Positions 30,300-39,093 of a DNA stretch of 64,000 bases are shown here, one piece after another. The DNA is from Temnothorax longispinosus. Taxonomy: Eukaryota; Arthropoda; Insecta; Hymenoptera; Formicidae. The DNA is taken from assembly GCF_030848805.1 (NCBI RefSeq), contig NC_092363.1, positions 11,700,886 through 11,764,885 on the forward strand. Reading direction: 5' to 3'. A program made the position numbers and the translations under genes. The notes beneath the pieces were generated by a model. The model ran no database searches, was not told the origin of the DNA, and saw only the letters and a program-made list of their open reading frames with translations. Position 1 is the first letter of the stretch. Every line of letters starts with the position of its first letter.

Positions 30300-31504
30300 A
30301 TGACTGAAATTCTTAACATCGGAGGCGAGCCGGTCTTTGACGATCGCATCGTCAAGATCGAGACTCACACGTACAACCCGTACGCCAACACAACGTTCGA
30401 GTATATAGCGACGAGATACGAATACCTATACAACAGCAGGATCTGTATACGTTGCCGTGCGAAAGTTTTCTCTACGTCGAAGGAACATTGACGGTGACCA
30501 GAGCAGCCGGCCAAGCCGATAACGTGGTATTGGGGAATAATTGCGTCGCGTTCATGTTCGATGAAATTCGATACGAGCTCGACGGTGTGGAGATTGATCA
30601 CTGCAGAAACGTAGGAATAACCAGCACGCTCAAGAACTACGTTACGGTATCGTCCGACAGAAGCGTGATCCTGCGAAACGCGGGCTGGGAACCGCATAAT
30701 AACGCGAACGGATACTTCAATTTCTGCGTACCGCTCAACCTGTTACTGGGATTTTGCGAGGATTACAAACGCGTGGTGATCAACGCTCGTCACGAATTAA
30801 TCTTGATACGATCGCGCACCGACAACAATTGTCTGTTGGGAAGTCTCGCGTTGGAGCCTACTGTCAAACTACTCAAGATACAGTGGCGAATGCCTCACGT
30901 GGTATTGAGCGAGGTCAACAAGCTGTCGATGCTGCGCGCCTTGGAAAACGGACGATATCTAAGTATGGGTTTCCGTTCGTGGGATCTGTACGAGTATCCC
31001 CTGTTGCAGAACACGACCAAGCACTCGTGGGCCATTAAGACCGCGACTCAGCTCGAGAAACCGCGATACGTCGTCTTCGCTCTGCAAACGGGTCGGAAGA
31101 ACGTCATGTCCGCGGACACGAGCCGATTCGACGACTGCAAATTGACCAACGTGAAACTCTACCTAAACTCGGAAGTCTATCCGTACGACGATTTGAATTT
31201 GGACTTTGGTAAACACAGATGGGCGATTCTGTACGATATGTACGCGCGTTTCTGCAAGGGCTATTACGGATACGAATATCTCGAGCCGAGTCTCACCGTT
31301 TCAACTTTTCTACGTAACGGCCCGTTCGTGATCATCGATTGCTCTCGACAAAACGAATCCGTCAAAAACGCCACCGTGGATGTCAGACTAGAATTCGATT
31401 GCATGGAGAACGTACCGCCGAATACCTCCGCGTACTGTCTCATCATACACGATCGCGTGATCGAGTACAATCCGTTGACCAACGTAGTGCGCAAAATAGT
31501 CTGA
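30300..31504 (+). pseudogene. Major capsid protein (double jelly-roll hexon-like), frameshifted
   Basis: The start at 30300 gives MTEILNIGG and ETHTYNPYANTTF. The frame then shifts near 30402-30407, where TATATA appears to carry an extra TA, and the long remainder is open to 31504. About 400 codons altogether, shorter than adenovirus hexon but usual for Polintons. Features include LPCESFLYVEG and a C-terminal beta-rich domain with RWAILYDMYARF and NVPPNTSAYCLIIHD. It would form the trimeric capsomers. Without correction only a ~63-residue product is made. Confidence 0.88.
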
Positions 31505-31589
31505 GTGTTCGCGGCAACGTCGACGAAAATTTTTTCTCTCTTTAACTCCTGATACAAATTTATGAGAGGGGAAAAAGAGGGGAGCAGGA

Positions 31590-31625
31590 TATAAAAATCA
31601 GAGTGTCGCGAAACGCGCGTCATTC
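31590..31625 (+). promoter_or_regulatory. Candidate core promoter (TATAAAAA and initiator)
   Basis: TATAAAAA at 31590-31597 is followed about 30 bp later by TCATTCC (31620), matching an arthropod initiator. It lies 40-75 bp before the ATG at 31665. Confidence 0.55.
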
Positions 31626-31664
31626 CTCTCGATTCACGCATCGAAGAAAGAGAGATATTTCTTC

Positions 31665-32210
31665 ATGTTTGCACCAACGTTCGTCGACCTGCAAGGTTTC
31701 GTCGTCGGGATGAAGTTTGTCGTGAAGGAGGTGGCGGTGCTGAGAAACGGGGCCGTTCTGGCGCATTACATCTTTACATGCCCCATGCCGTGGAATCTCC
31801 TCACAAAATCCGACAAATCGTGCGCTTCCTGGTTGATTCGCAATCACCATGGATTACGATGGGAAGACGGAAACGTGTCGTACAGCAAGGTGAAGCGTTT
31901 AATTACATCAGCGGTGCTCGGTGAGGAAGAGGACAACGACGACGACGACGACGACGAGATGCCGACTCTCGTGTACGTCAAGGGATGCCAGAAACGAGAA
32001 TGGCTGGTAGATCTGCTTGAGAGTAAAGCGAGAAAAAACCTAAACATCGAGACTCTGGATGCGGATTACGAAGATATCGAATCTTTAAATAATCTAGATG
32101 TTACCAATACTGTGCGATGTGGAAAACACATTAAAAATTGCGCATTGCAAAATGTATTAAAAATATTTAACTGGTGGTCGCGACGCCAGAGAGAATTGTC
32201 ATCTTTTTAA
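31665..32210 (+). CDS. Conserved Polinton accessory protein, possible RNase H-like fold
   Basis: 181 residues, intact, with its own TATA box. The N-terminus FVDLQGFVVGMKFVVKEVAV resembles the first strands of an RNase H or DEDD nuclease fold with an early Asp. The centre has HHGLRWEDG and an acidic run encoded by GAC repeats (about 31,935-31,965). The end has TLDADYEDIESL and GKHIKNCALQNVLKIFNWW. This ORF type is common in insect predicted proteins. A nuclease role is only suggested by the spacing of acidic residues. An AATAAA follows the stop. Confidence 0.65.
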   Translation: MFAPTFVDLQGFVVGMKFVVKEVAVLRNGAVLAHYIFTCPMPWNLLTKSDKSCASWLIRNHHGLRWEDGNVSYSKVKRLITSAVLGEEEDNDDDDDDEMPTLVYVKGCQKREWLVDLLESKARKNLNIETLDADYEDIESLNNLDVTNTVRCGKHIKNCALQNVLKIFNWWSRRQRELSSF

Positions 32211-32641
32211 AAAATAAATTTTATACGTATGTGTAAATTTTTCAATGTTTTATTTCTTTTCCCTTTAGTCGATAGTGTACAAAATTAAAGAATAAGTAGG
32301 TATACGTGACGAATTCTAACTCGAGAGCTTCGAGGAGGGGGAATGGGGTATCAGTTTTAGACGAACATGTCTGAACATGTTTCGCGGTTGATGTCATGCG
32401 GAGGGGAGAGGGGGAGGGGGGGATATACGTCTTAATAAAGAAAAAACATCCTACCTTAGTCCCCTCTCCTAAAATTCAGAGCGCTGATTGCGCGTTACAG
32501 AAACATTAATTTCCCCCTCCTTCATCATAGTTTTGGAAGGGTTATAGTGGGTGCTGTCGCGTATACTCGATTAATTTTATACGACTAGTCTCGTATCGGC
32601 TGCTTGTGCGAACGGTCCGCTTCTCATAACCGAGAGAAAAA
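32211..32641. other. Polinton intergenic spacer
   Basis: No open frame supported. The segment contains an AATAAA signal just after 32210, purine and pyrimidine tracts near 32,400-32,470, and presumably the promoter of the next gene, where TATA-like ATTTTATACG occurs near 32,574. Confidence 0.45.
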
Positions 32642-33411
32642 ATGTATTCCGTTGGAGGAAGCAACGGCGGCAACAGCGGCAACAGCGGCAGTAGACGTAT
32701 GAATTATTACGTGCCGATTCCCGATGTTGAAACTCCAACGTGTGAAAACAAGTAAGTTTTGTATAATTTATAGAGCTTTATATTTTTTTATATCTTTTTT
32801 GCGAATTGTATTATTTTGAAAGTAATCTCATTATTTTTTTCTACAGCATTTCGTTGGATCGTCGCGCGGTTCGTATACTCAGCAGACGATACGCGCTGAC
32901 AGCTACGGAATACAAATTCCTCGAAATTGGTATCAACGTGGGTCCACCGAGCTACGTGGAGATCGCCATTGGAGATCCTCGCCGAGGAAAGGAACTGCTG
33001 TTGTCTCTCGAAACGTGGAAGGCGCTATACGAGCAACGGCAAAATATTCAGAATTTCTTTCGCAATGACTTCAAAGATATCCATAGTTTTATAAACGTTG
33101 GACCGCTAACGGTGAGAGTTTGTACGGTTAATAACATCAAACTCATACGTCTCGAATCTGCAAACGTATGCTTGAGAATGACCGAATCGACGTTGCATCG
33201 TATGTTCGATCTCGATCGGTGCATCGATGCGAGATTCGATCATTTGATCAGAATACTTGCGACGGTCGATGCAAAGTTTGCGCAGTTCTCCGATATCGCG
33301 TCCACTGTGAAGGATCCCAAGGAAGCGTCGAATGTAATATACGCTAGCGATGCGTTCAATACGAATCAGATCATCGATTGTGAGCTCGCAGCTTTAGTTT
33401 TTAGCACGTAA
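32642..33411 (+). CDS. Two-exon Polinton gene (unknown function)
   Basis: Exons 32642-32751 and 32847-33411 with a 95-bp GT-AG intron (GTAAGT donor, TTTTTTTCTACAG acceptor); the split Asn codon restores the frame. The product is about 224 residues. The N-terminus is Gly/Ser/Asn-rich and flexible. The remainder is a mixed fold with VRILSRRYALTATEYKFLEIG, SYVEIAIGDPRRG and a helical end CIDARFDHLIRIL. It resembles accessory proteins seen in other hymenopteran Polintons by general impression. Function unknown. Confidence 0.65.
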
Positions 33412-33981
33412 GATATATTATGTAAAAGAAGAGTTAAATAAACAGGCTTTTCTTACACCCTAAAACGAACGATGTATTTTTCTTTTGCGTGCATGTCCTT
33501 CACCCACTGTATCTAAAATTATCTTTCCTTCTCCCAATTATTTATTATAAAGAAAAGAAACGCGAGCGAAGGGGCGCGAGCGAAAGAGGACGCGAACGAA
33601 GAGACGCGAGCGACAGAGAACGCGTTCACATGTGTCGATGCTCCGTCGAACTTTTGCCTGCCATTGTAGTGCGAGACATACTTTATTTTAATTTCTTTTC
33701 GTTGGAAGGGGCTGTCCGTTTGTAAACTGTTACCATTTCTTTCTCTGGTGACATTTTACCCCGCTTCGTTCTGCAACCGTCGTTGCAGAACCGAGAATTC
33801 AGTCTCGTCGAGTCCGCGAAACCAAACGTTCGAAAGTTTTTAGTAGTGTCAAACAATTATGGTGCAGTACATAGAAGTACTTATTCCGAGGGAGGGCACG
33901 GTACGGAAGACACGGTGACAGAGTATAGTGAATAGTGACATAATATAGTTTTTTAAATATGTTTTTTTTTCTGTTTAGCAG
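33412..33981. other. Polinton spacer with GCGAGCGA-rich low-complexity DNA
   Basis: About 33,555-33,625 consists of repeated ACGCGAGCGA-like units related in composition to the 34,544 array. An open frame across it (33489-33725) is low-complexity and not supported. The end (CTGTTTAGCAG) is a plausible splice acceptor before 33982, so an upstream non-coding exon may exist here. Confidence 0.45.
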
Positions 33982-34299
33982 ATGCAGCTAAATATACAGG
34001 TCGTGACGGATGAGCGGTGGGTGCGGGTGCGCATTGCACGGGAACACGTGAGTCTTATTTTTTGTGCGTGCGCGCGTGTTTTGAAAAAAAAGTACAATAA
34101 TATTTTATATATATTAATTTTACAGCTGTGGATGAGTTACGTGATACCGGGATTTATCAATATAGCTCACCGGCGTTGGATCCAAGAGGATAGACGAGAT
34201 GAGAGAGATATGTGTGATTACCGAGAAACATCTCGATACGCGTTACTCAAACTTTTCGGAGAGGATACCTCCGACGAGGAAGAAAATGAAATCTGGTAA
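33982..34299 (+). CDS. Small spliced Polinton gene (unknown)
   Basis: Exon 33982-34047 and exon 34126-34299 are joined through a GT-AG intron (GTGAGT, TTTTACAG) in phase 0; the frame is also open through the intron, giving an alternative 105-residue product. Spliced length is about 79 residues: a short basic N-terminus, then LWMSYVIPGFINIAHRRW and an acidic end EDTSDEEENEIW. The final Trp codon could also be a donor, yet splicing there would still give Trp and a stop. Function unknown. Confidence 0.5.
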   Translation: MQLNIQVVTDERWVRVRIAREHVSLIFCACARVLKKKYNNILYILILQLWMSYVIPGFINIAHRRWIQEDRRDERDMCDYRETSRYALLKLFGEDTSDEEENEIW

Positions 34300-34543
34300 A
34301 ATAATCGCTTTTTAATAAAAAATTTTGAATTTTTATTAATTATATTAATCATATTGCATTTGTATGTTTCAGGTGAAGATCCTCCGGATAAATTGATCCT
34401 CCTTATAAATTTTTTAATTTTTATATTATAAATTTTCTCGAAATAAACAAAAAATTAAATAATTATAATATTTATTTATTTCCCTTCCTTCTCCCTACCT
34501 TAGATAGTTTAATTATATATAATAAAATATATTTATTATGGGG
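34300..34543. other. AT-rich Polinton spacer
   Basis: No gene was seen. Several AATAAA-like signals are present, suitable for ending the upstream transcript. Confidence 0.4.
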
Positions 34544-34820
34544 GACGGGAGCGAGAGAGACTGCGCGCGAGAGAGAACGCGAACGGGGGACGGGAGCGAA
34601 AGAACGCGCGCGAGAGAGAACGCGAACGGGGGACGGGAGCGAGAGAAAGACTGCGCGCGAGAGAGAACGCGAACGGGGGACGGGAGCGAGCGAGAGACTG
34701 CGCGCGCGAGAGAACGCGAACGGGGGACGGGAGCGAGCGAGAGACTGCGCGCGAGAGAGAACGCGAACGGGGGACGGGAGCGAGAGAGAGACCGCGCGCG
34801 AGAGAGAACGCGAACGAGAA
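34544..34820. repeat. Tandem array of ~45-50-bp GGGGACGGGAGCGAGAGA units
   Basis: Six imperfect units of the form GGGGACGGGAGCGA plus GAGAGAC, TGCGCGCGAGAGA and ACGCGAAC. Both strands contain long open frames through the array because its period is near a multiple of three; these are treated as spurious. Confidence 0.85.
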
Positions 34821-34963
34821 GACGGTCCTTTTCGAGAGGAAGACAAAGAAAAGAAATAACGCGCAACGTCATAATCGAATGGCACCGCAAAAACGTGACC
34901 CAGTGAACCTGTGACCCACATGTTCACCAAAAAAAAAAACCTCAATAAATTGCCCTAAAAGAC

Positions 34964-35116
34964 ATGTCTGAAGAGGACATTGCGGCGGTAGGCATGCACA
35001 GCGGGGGTCTCCGAGACTCACAGGCCAACTTTCTTTTCCGGCGTTTTATTGTTTCCCTTTTTTTACCCCGTATATCTCGGAGTTTTTTTAGAAATTTTCT
35101 TAAAATAAATAAATAA
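34964..35116 (+). CDS. Small 50-residue ORF beside the right terminal repeat
   Basis: Starts MSEEDIAAVGMHSGG and continues with an Arg/Phe-rich amphipathic second half (RRFIVSLFLPRISRSFFRN). It resembles a membrane-active or signal-like peptide by composition only. There is no comparison copy in the window. Low confidence. Confidence 0.3.
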   Translation: MSEEDIAAVGMHSGGLRDSQANFLFRRFIVSLFLPRISRSFFRNFLKINK

Positions 35117-35151
35117 ATATTAAATAATTATCTATTCCCTTTCTCTTAGAT

Positions 35152-35875
35152 AGTTCTCCTATACAGAAAAATAAAGAGAAGAGACCGCGACGGTTAAGTC
35201 GCATAAAATTTTGGTCGAGTACCTACGTCGCGCGACCATCGATGCTCGGCCATCCGCAGTGCGAGATGATATTCGTTTATAAATTCTGTCATCGACGTTC
35301 GTCGATACCCATAGAAATTGAGTCGCGTTGCCGCGCTTATGCCGTCTAGTGTTTATAAAATCTAGCAGCCTGTCATCGGCGCTCGCCTTTGTAACGCGCG
35401 ACGCCATAGCCGAATGGCGCCGCGAAACACCGATAAGCGGCAATTCCTACGAAGAAAAGTGAAAAGGACCGCGGTGTCACGCTAGTCGCAGGTCGTAAAT
35501 TATAGCCGCCTGCCATAGGCGCTCGCTCGCATTTGATAAGTGTGAAATGATATCTGTTTATAAATACTATCGGCCGAACATCGACGCGAGGCTGCATTTG
35601 TTTATCGAACATGTCCCGACGCGCTCGCCTAATCCACCCCCTCCCTTCCCCCCCTCCCCCAACCCTATGCTAGAAACGCAGATCACCCACCACCTCCCCC
35701 CCCTCCGCACCATATGGTGGGAACGCAGACCCCCCCCCGCCGCACCTCCTCGGAGGACGGCGGCACTAGAGTCCCCCCCCCCGCCCGCCCAGCAGACCCC
35801 GCGGCCGCGAGTCCTTCCCCCCGCCCCTCACCCCCCCTGAGATCCCCGGCCTAGAAGTCTCACACTCTTCCTACT
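35152..35875. repeat. Polinton right terminal inverted repeat
   Basis: Inverted match of 17442-18168, with few differences over ~0.72 kb. Its outer part is C-rich on the plus strand. High similarity of the two ends fits recent integration or end homogenisation. Confidence 0.93.
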
Positions 35876-35881
35876 TAGGTA
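35876..35881. repeat. Polinton target duplication, right copy (TAGGTA)
   Basis: Identical to 17436-17441. Confidence 0.93.
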
Positions 35882-36477
35882 ATAGAAAAAGCGATTTAAT
35901 AAAGACGATGGAAAATCGCGAGTTTCGTGGAACGTCGCGGCTCTCAGCTCCCGATGTATCAGTGCCCGCCGCGGCGGCGCGGGCGGCACGGGCGGCACGG
36001 ATCATGAGTTCGCACACAGAATGAGTTGTAACTTACTAAGGAGTGATTTCTCCATCTTGGACTTCATATACTTTTTTGTTGACAAAATTTTCTTCTTTTT
36101 TTTGGCATTTTTTTTATTAAAATCGAAGATGTCGATCTTAAAGAAAAATCTGAATTTATTATTAATGTTGTAAAATATCAATTAATTAATTTTTTTTATT
36201 AATAATGCATAATATATCTCGAAAGTGTGTAAAAAATACTTAAAAAATCACTGATCATTCTTTAAAATCGGTAATGTTTACCACAAATTATCGATGTGTG
36301 AAGTTTAACATGACGGCCTCAACGCCGAAACTTTAAACCCCTGTAAGTAGACAACGCGTTGGACAAATGTCTAAAAAATTGGTGTGGATAATTATGGTCA
36401 ATAGGGCAATAGATTGTGCAAATTTCAGCACAATCAAAAAAACAATTTTTTTTAGGGTGGATCACTTCGCGTGGAAT
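35882..36477. other. DNA right of the Polinton
   Basis: No gene was recognised. A GC-rich patch with GGCGGCACGGGCGGCACGG lies near 35,975-36,000, and the rest is AT-rich. It may be the other half of the element split by the Polinton. Confidence 0.35.
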
Positions 36478-36915
36478 GCCCATATGTAGAGCGGCTTTTT
36501 GTTTTTCTCGATATATTTCGGAAAGTATTCAAGATATCAAAAAATGTTTCAAATAAAAGTTTTATGGTAAAAACATCTTTATTCAATCACATTAATAAAA
36601 TTTCAAAAAAAAAAATTTTTTTTAATTTTTAATCAAAATTTTGTTTAAAAAATTATTTTTAAAAAATATTATTAATGTTGTCGAACAAAGGAAATTTTGC
36701 TGTAAAACTTTTATAAGAAACATTTTTTGATATCTCAAATATTTTTTGAGATATATCGAGAAAAGCAAAAAACCGCTCTACTATAAGCAGTGGTTTCACC
36801 CCTTAAAACCGTTTTTGGGTAGCTACTAAAAATATCTAAATTCATCTTTTTACTCCCCCTACATATGTGGAAAGTTATATTAAAATCAGAATTTTCCACT
36901 TCGCGAGGTTCCCTT
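36478..36915. repeat. Palindromic AT-rich repeat, right copy (inverted)
   Basis: Inverted counterpart of 16108-16655, sharing the terminal CTTCGCGAGGTTCCCTTGT and the inner palindrome. Its left arm is shorter by ~110 bp. It abuts Copia sequence at 36,916. Confidence 0.7.
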
Positions 36916-39093
36916 GTGAGTTCTATGGGCAGAGGCAAGGTTGCAGCCGAAGTATGGATTAATGGTCGATGGGAATTAGTCTATTTTCAAAATGCTATGT
37001 ATCTACCTGAATTAAGAAAGAATTTGGTTACTATTGGTATGGCTGAACGTGTAGGTGCAAAGGTAAAAGTTGATCAAGGCAAAATAAGATTCTATCTTAA
37101 TGATCAATTAAAAATGGAAGCACAATTAACTATAATAATAATTTGTATGAGTTAAAGTTACAACGACCATTAACGGAAGACTATACGATGGAAACTGATC
37201 TGCAAACCTGGCATGAGCGGCTTGGCCATCCCTGTTTGAGACGGATGCATGAAATGGTTAACGAGAATCAGCTGAGCATCACCATCCCGAATGAAACCAA
37301 GTTATTTTGCGAAGCCTGTACATACATTCGGAAAATTGTCTAAGAAACCTTTCAAGAGTTGTCAGCGTAGAAATTATTTGGCTGGAGAATTTCTGCATTT
37401 GGACGTTAGTGATTCGATGTCGATTGCAACGTTCGGCGGTAACAGATGGTTTGTTCATCGATGATGCCACAGAAATGACGTTTATCTCCTTCATGGAAAC
37501 TAAAGATGAAGTATTCGAGAATTTTAAGACTGTAGTCAATTTAATCCACACACAATTGGATCGTAAGGTAAAAGTACTTTGGAGTGATAACGACCGTGAA
37601 TATGTAAATGGAAGAATAAAGTCGTTTACGGAAAGCCACGGAATCGATCATCAGACCACTGCACCTCATACTCCGGAACAAAATGGAGTAGCCAAACGTA
37701 AGAATCAGTCATTGGTGGAATCAGCTAGATCAATGTTATTTGCTAAGGATTTACTTCGAGAATTGTAGGCTGAGGCTACATTAACAGCCACTTATCTAAC
37801 TAACAGGCAACCATCCACTAGATTTGATCAGAAATAACCATACGAATTATGGTTTGGACGTAAGCCGGAATTAAATTATTTGCGAATCTTTGGCTCTTGG
37901 GCATATGAACATGTACCGGATTGTCAGAGAAAGAAATGGCAAAAGAAGGCTAGAAAATTACTAATGGTTGGAATGGATACAAAGAAAATAAAGATTTCTA
38001 GGCATGTTGATTTTAACGAAGAGGCAACAGAAGTTAGAAAACCAAAGAAATATTGGCCAGCAATGGATATGCCTATTTCAACTACGGAAGATGATGATCA
38101 AGAAGAATTGGAAGTCATCAAGGAAAAAGCTGAAACAACAGAAGAAGAAATCGAGCAGCCTGAAGAATCAGAGCCAACAGGACCAAAGTTACGTGATCGT
38201 ACAAAAATCCAAAAACCCCATCGCTACGAAGCTTATTGCGTTGAGTTAGATGAGCCACAGAGCATTGAAGAAATTTTAGCAGGACCAGAGGCCGAGAAGT
38301 GGCGGATGGCCATTAATGAAGAGATGACTGCCATGGAAAAGAATGGTACTTGGAAAACTGTGGATAAATTACCAAAGGATAGCAAAGCTGTGACAACGAA
38401 GATGGTATTCAAGAGAAAATTAAACAATAAGAGTCAAGTTAAACGATACAAGGCTCGGCTGGTTGCCAGAGGGTTCACACAACGTCCAAGAATTGATTTC
38501 AAAGAAACGTTTGCGCCAGTAATAAGATATGAATCTATCCGGGTACTATTGGCGTTAGCTGCAAAAAAGGATTGGAATATTATTCAATTCGACATTAAAA
38601 CGGCATTCTTGAATGGCGACTTGAAAGAGAGAATTTTCATGGAACTGCCTGCTCATGTAGTCAAGGATGGAAAACCGTTTGTGCAATTGATAAAATCAAT
38701 CTATGGACTTCGACAGTCGTCAAGACAATGAAACAAGAAGTTTCGCATGTTCTTGAAGCGATTTAAATTTATAGCCAGCGATGCTGATCAATGTGTTTAC
38801 ATTAGTAAGATTGGAGATGCACTTGTTATACTAGCCTTATATGTTGATGACGGCTTAGTGATGTCAGCTGATTCAGATGCCTTAAGGAAAGTTATGACTG
38901 AGCTGAAAAATGAATTTGAGGTAACGGAGAGTGACGGTCAATGTTTTGTAGGCCTAGAAATCAAGCGTAATTGTTCGAAGAAGCGGTTATTTATTGGACA
39001 ATCAAATTATTTAAAGCGTGTAATTGAAAGATTTAATTTAACGGAAGCTAAACCTATGGCTACACCTGCAGAACCACATGTTTATCTATCAAC
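36916..39093 (+). pseudogene. pol: Copia element: pol fragment (integrase and RT)
   Basis: The order is GRGKVAAEVWINGRWELV (end of the protease region), the pre-integrase HHCC finger (WHERLGHP...CEAC), the integrase core with SDNDREYVNG and HTPEQNGVAKRKNQ, then RT with DIKTAFLNGDL and YVDDGLV (about 38,840). Frameshifts and stops lie near 37,155, 37,320, 37,765 and 38,731. Both ends are missing: the left joins the palindromic repeat and the right is cut at 39,093 by the LTR of Gypsy C. Confidence 0.87.

Larger units (their letters stand above)
17442..35875. mobile_element. Full-length Maverick/Polinton (endogenous adintovirus-like element)
   Basis: The 18,434-bp element has ~0.72-kb terminal inverted repeats, AG...CT ends and a perfect 6-bp target duplication. 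It carries the whole hallmark set: protein-primed-type DNA polymerase B, retroviral-type integrase, A32/FtsK-type packaging ATPase, adenovirus-type protease, minor capsid and double-jelly-roll major capsid protein, plus accessory genes. Capsid genes imply a virus-like life cycle, as proposed for adintoviruses. Gene blocks run plus (left), minus (centre), plus (right). DNA polymerase, integrase, DUF8207-like, minor and major capsid genes each have a disabling lesion, so this copy is an inactivated integrated form. Confidence 0.95.

Noticed and set aside
33489..33725. 78-residue Arg/Glu-rich frame in the Polinton
   Set aside because: Most of it is a low-complexity GCGAGCGA repeat; no copy is available for comparison.
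34472..34945. Long minus- and plus-strand frames of Ser/Arg repeats
   Set aside because: They translate a tandem DNA array and have no non-repetitive domain.
16108..36915. A 20.8-kb composite transposon defined by the outer inverted repeats
   Set aside because: No shared target duplication outside the repeats, and the flanks are different retroelements. The Polinton has its own exact ends.
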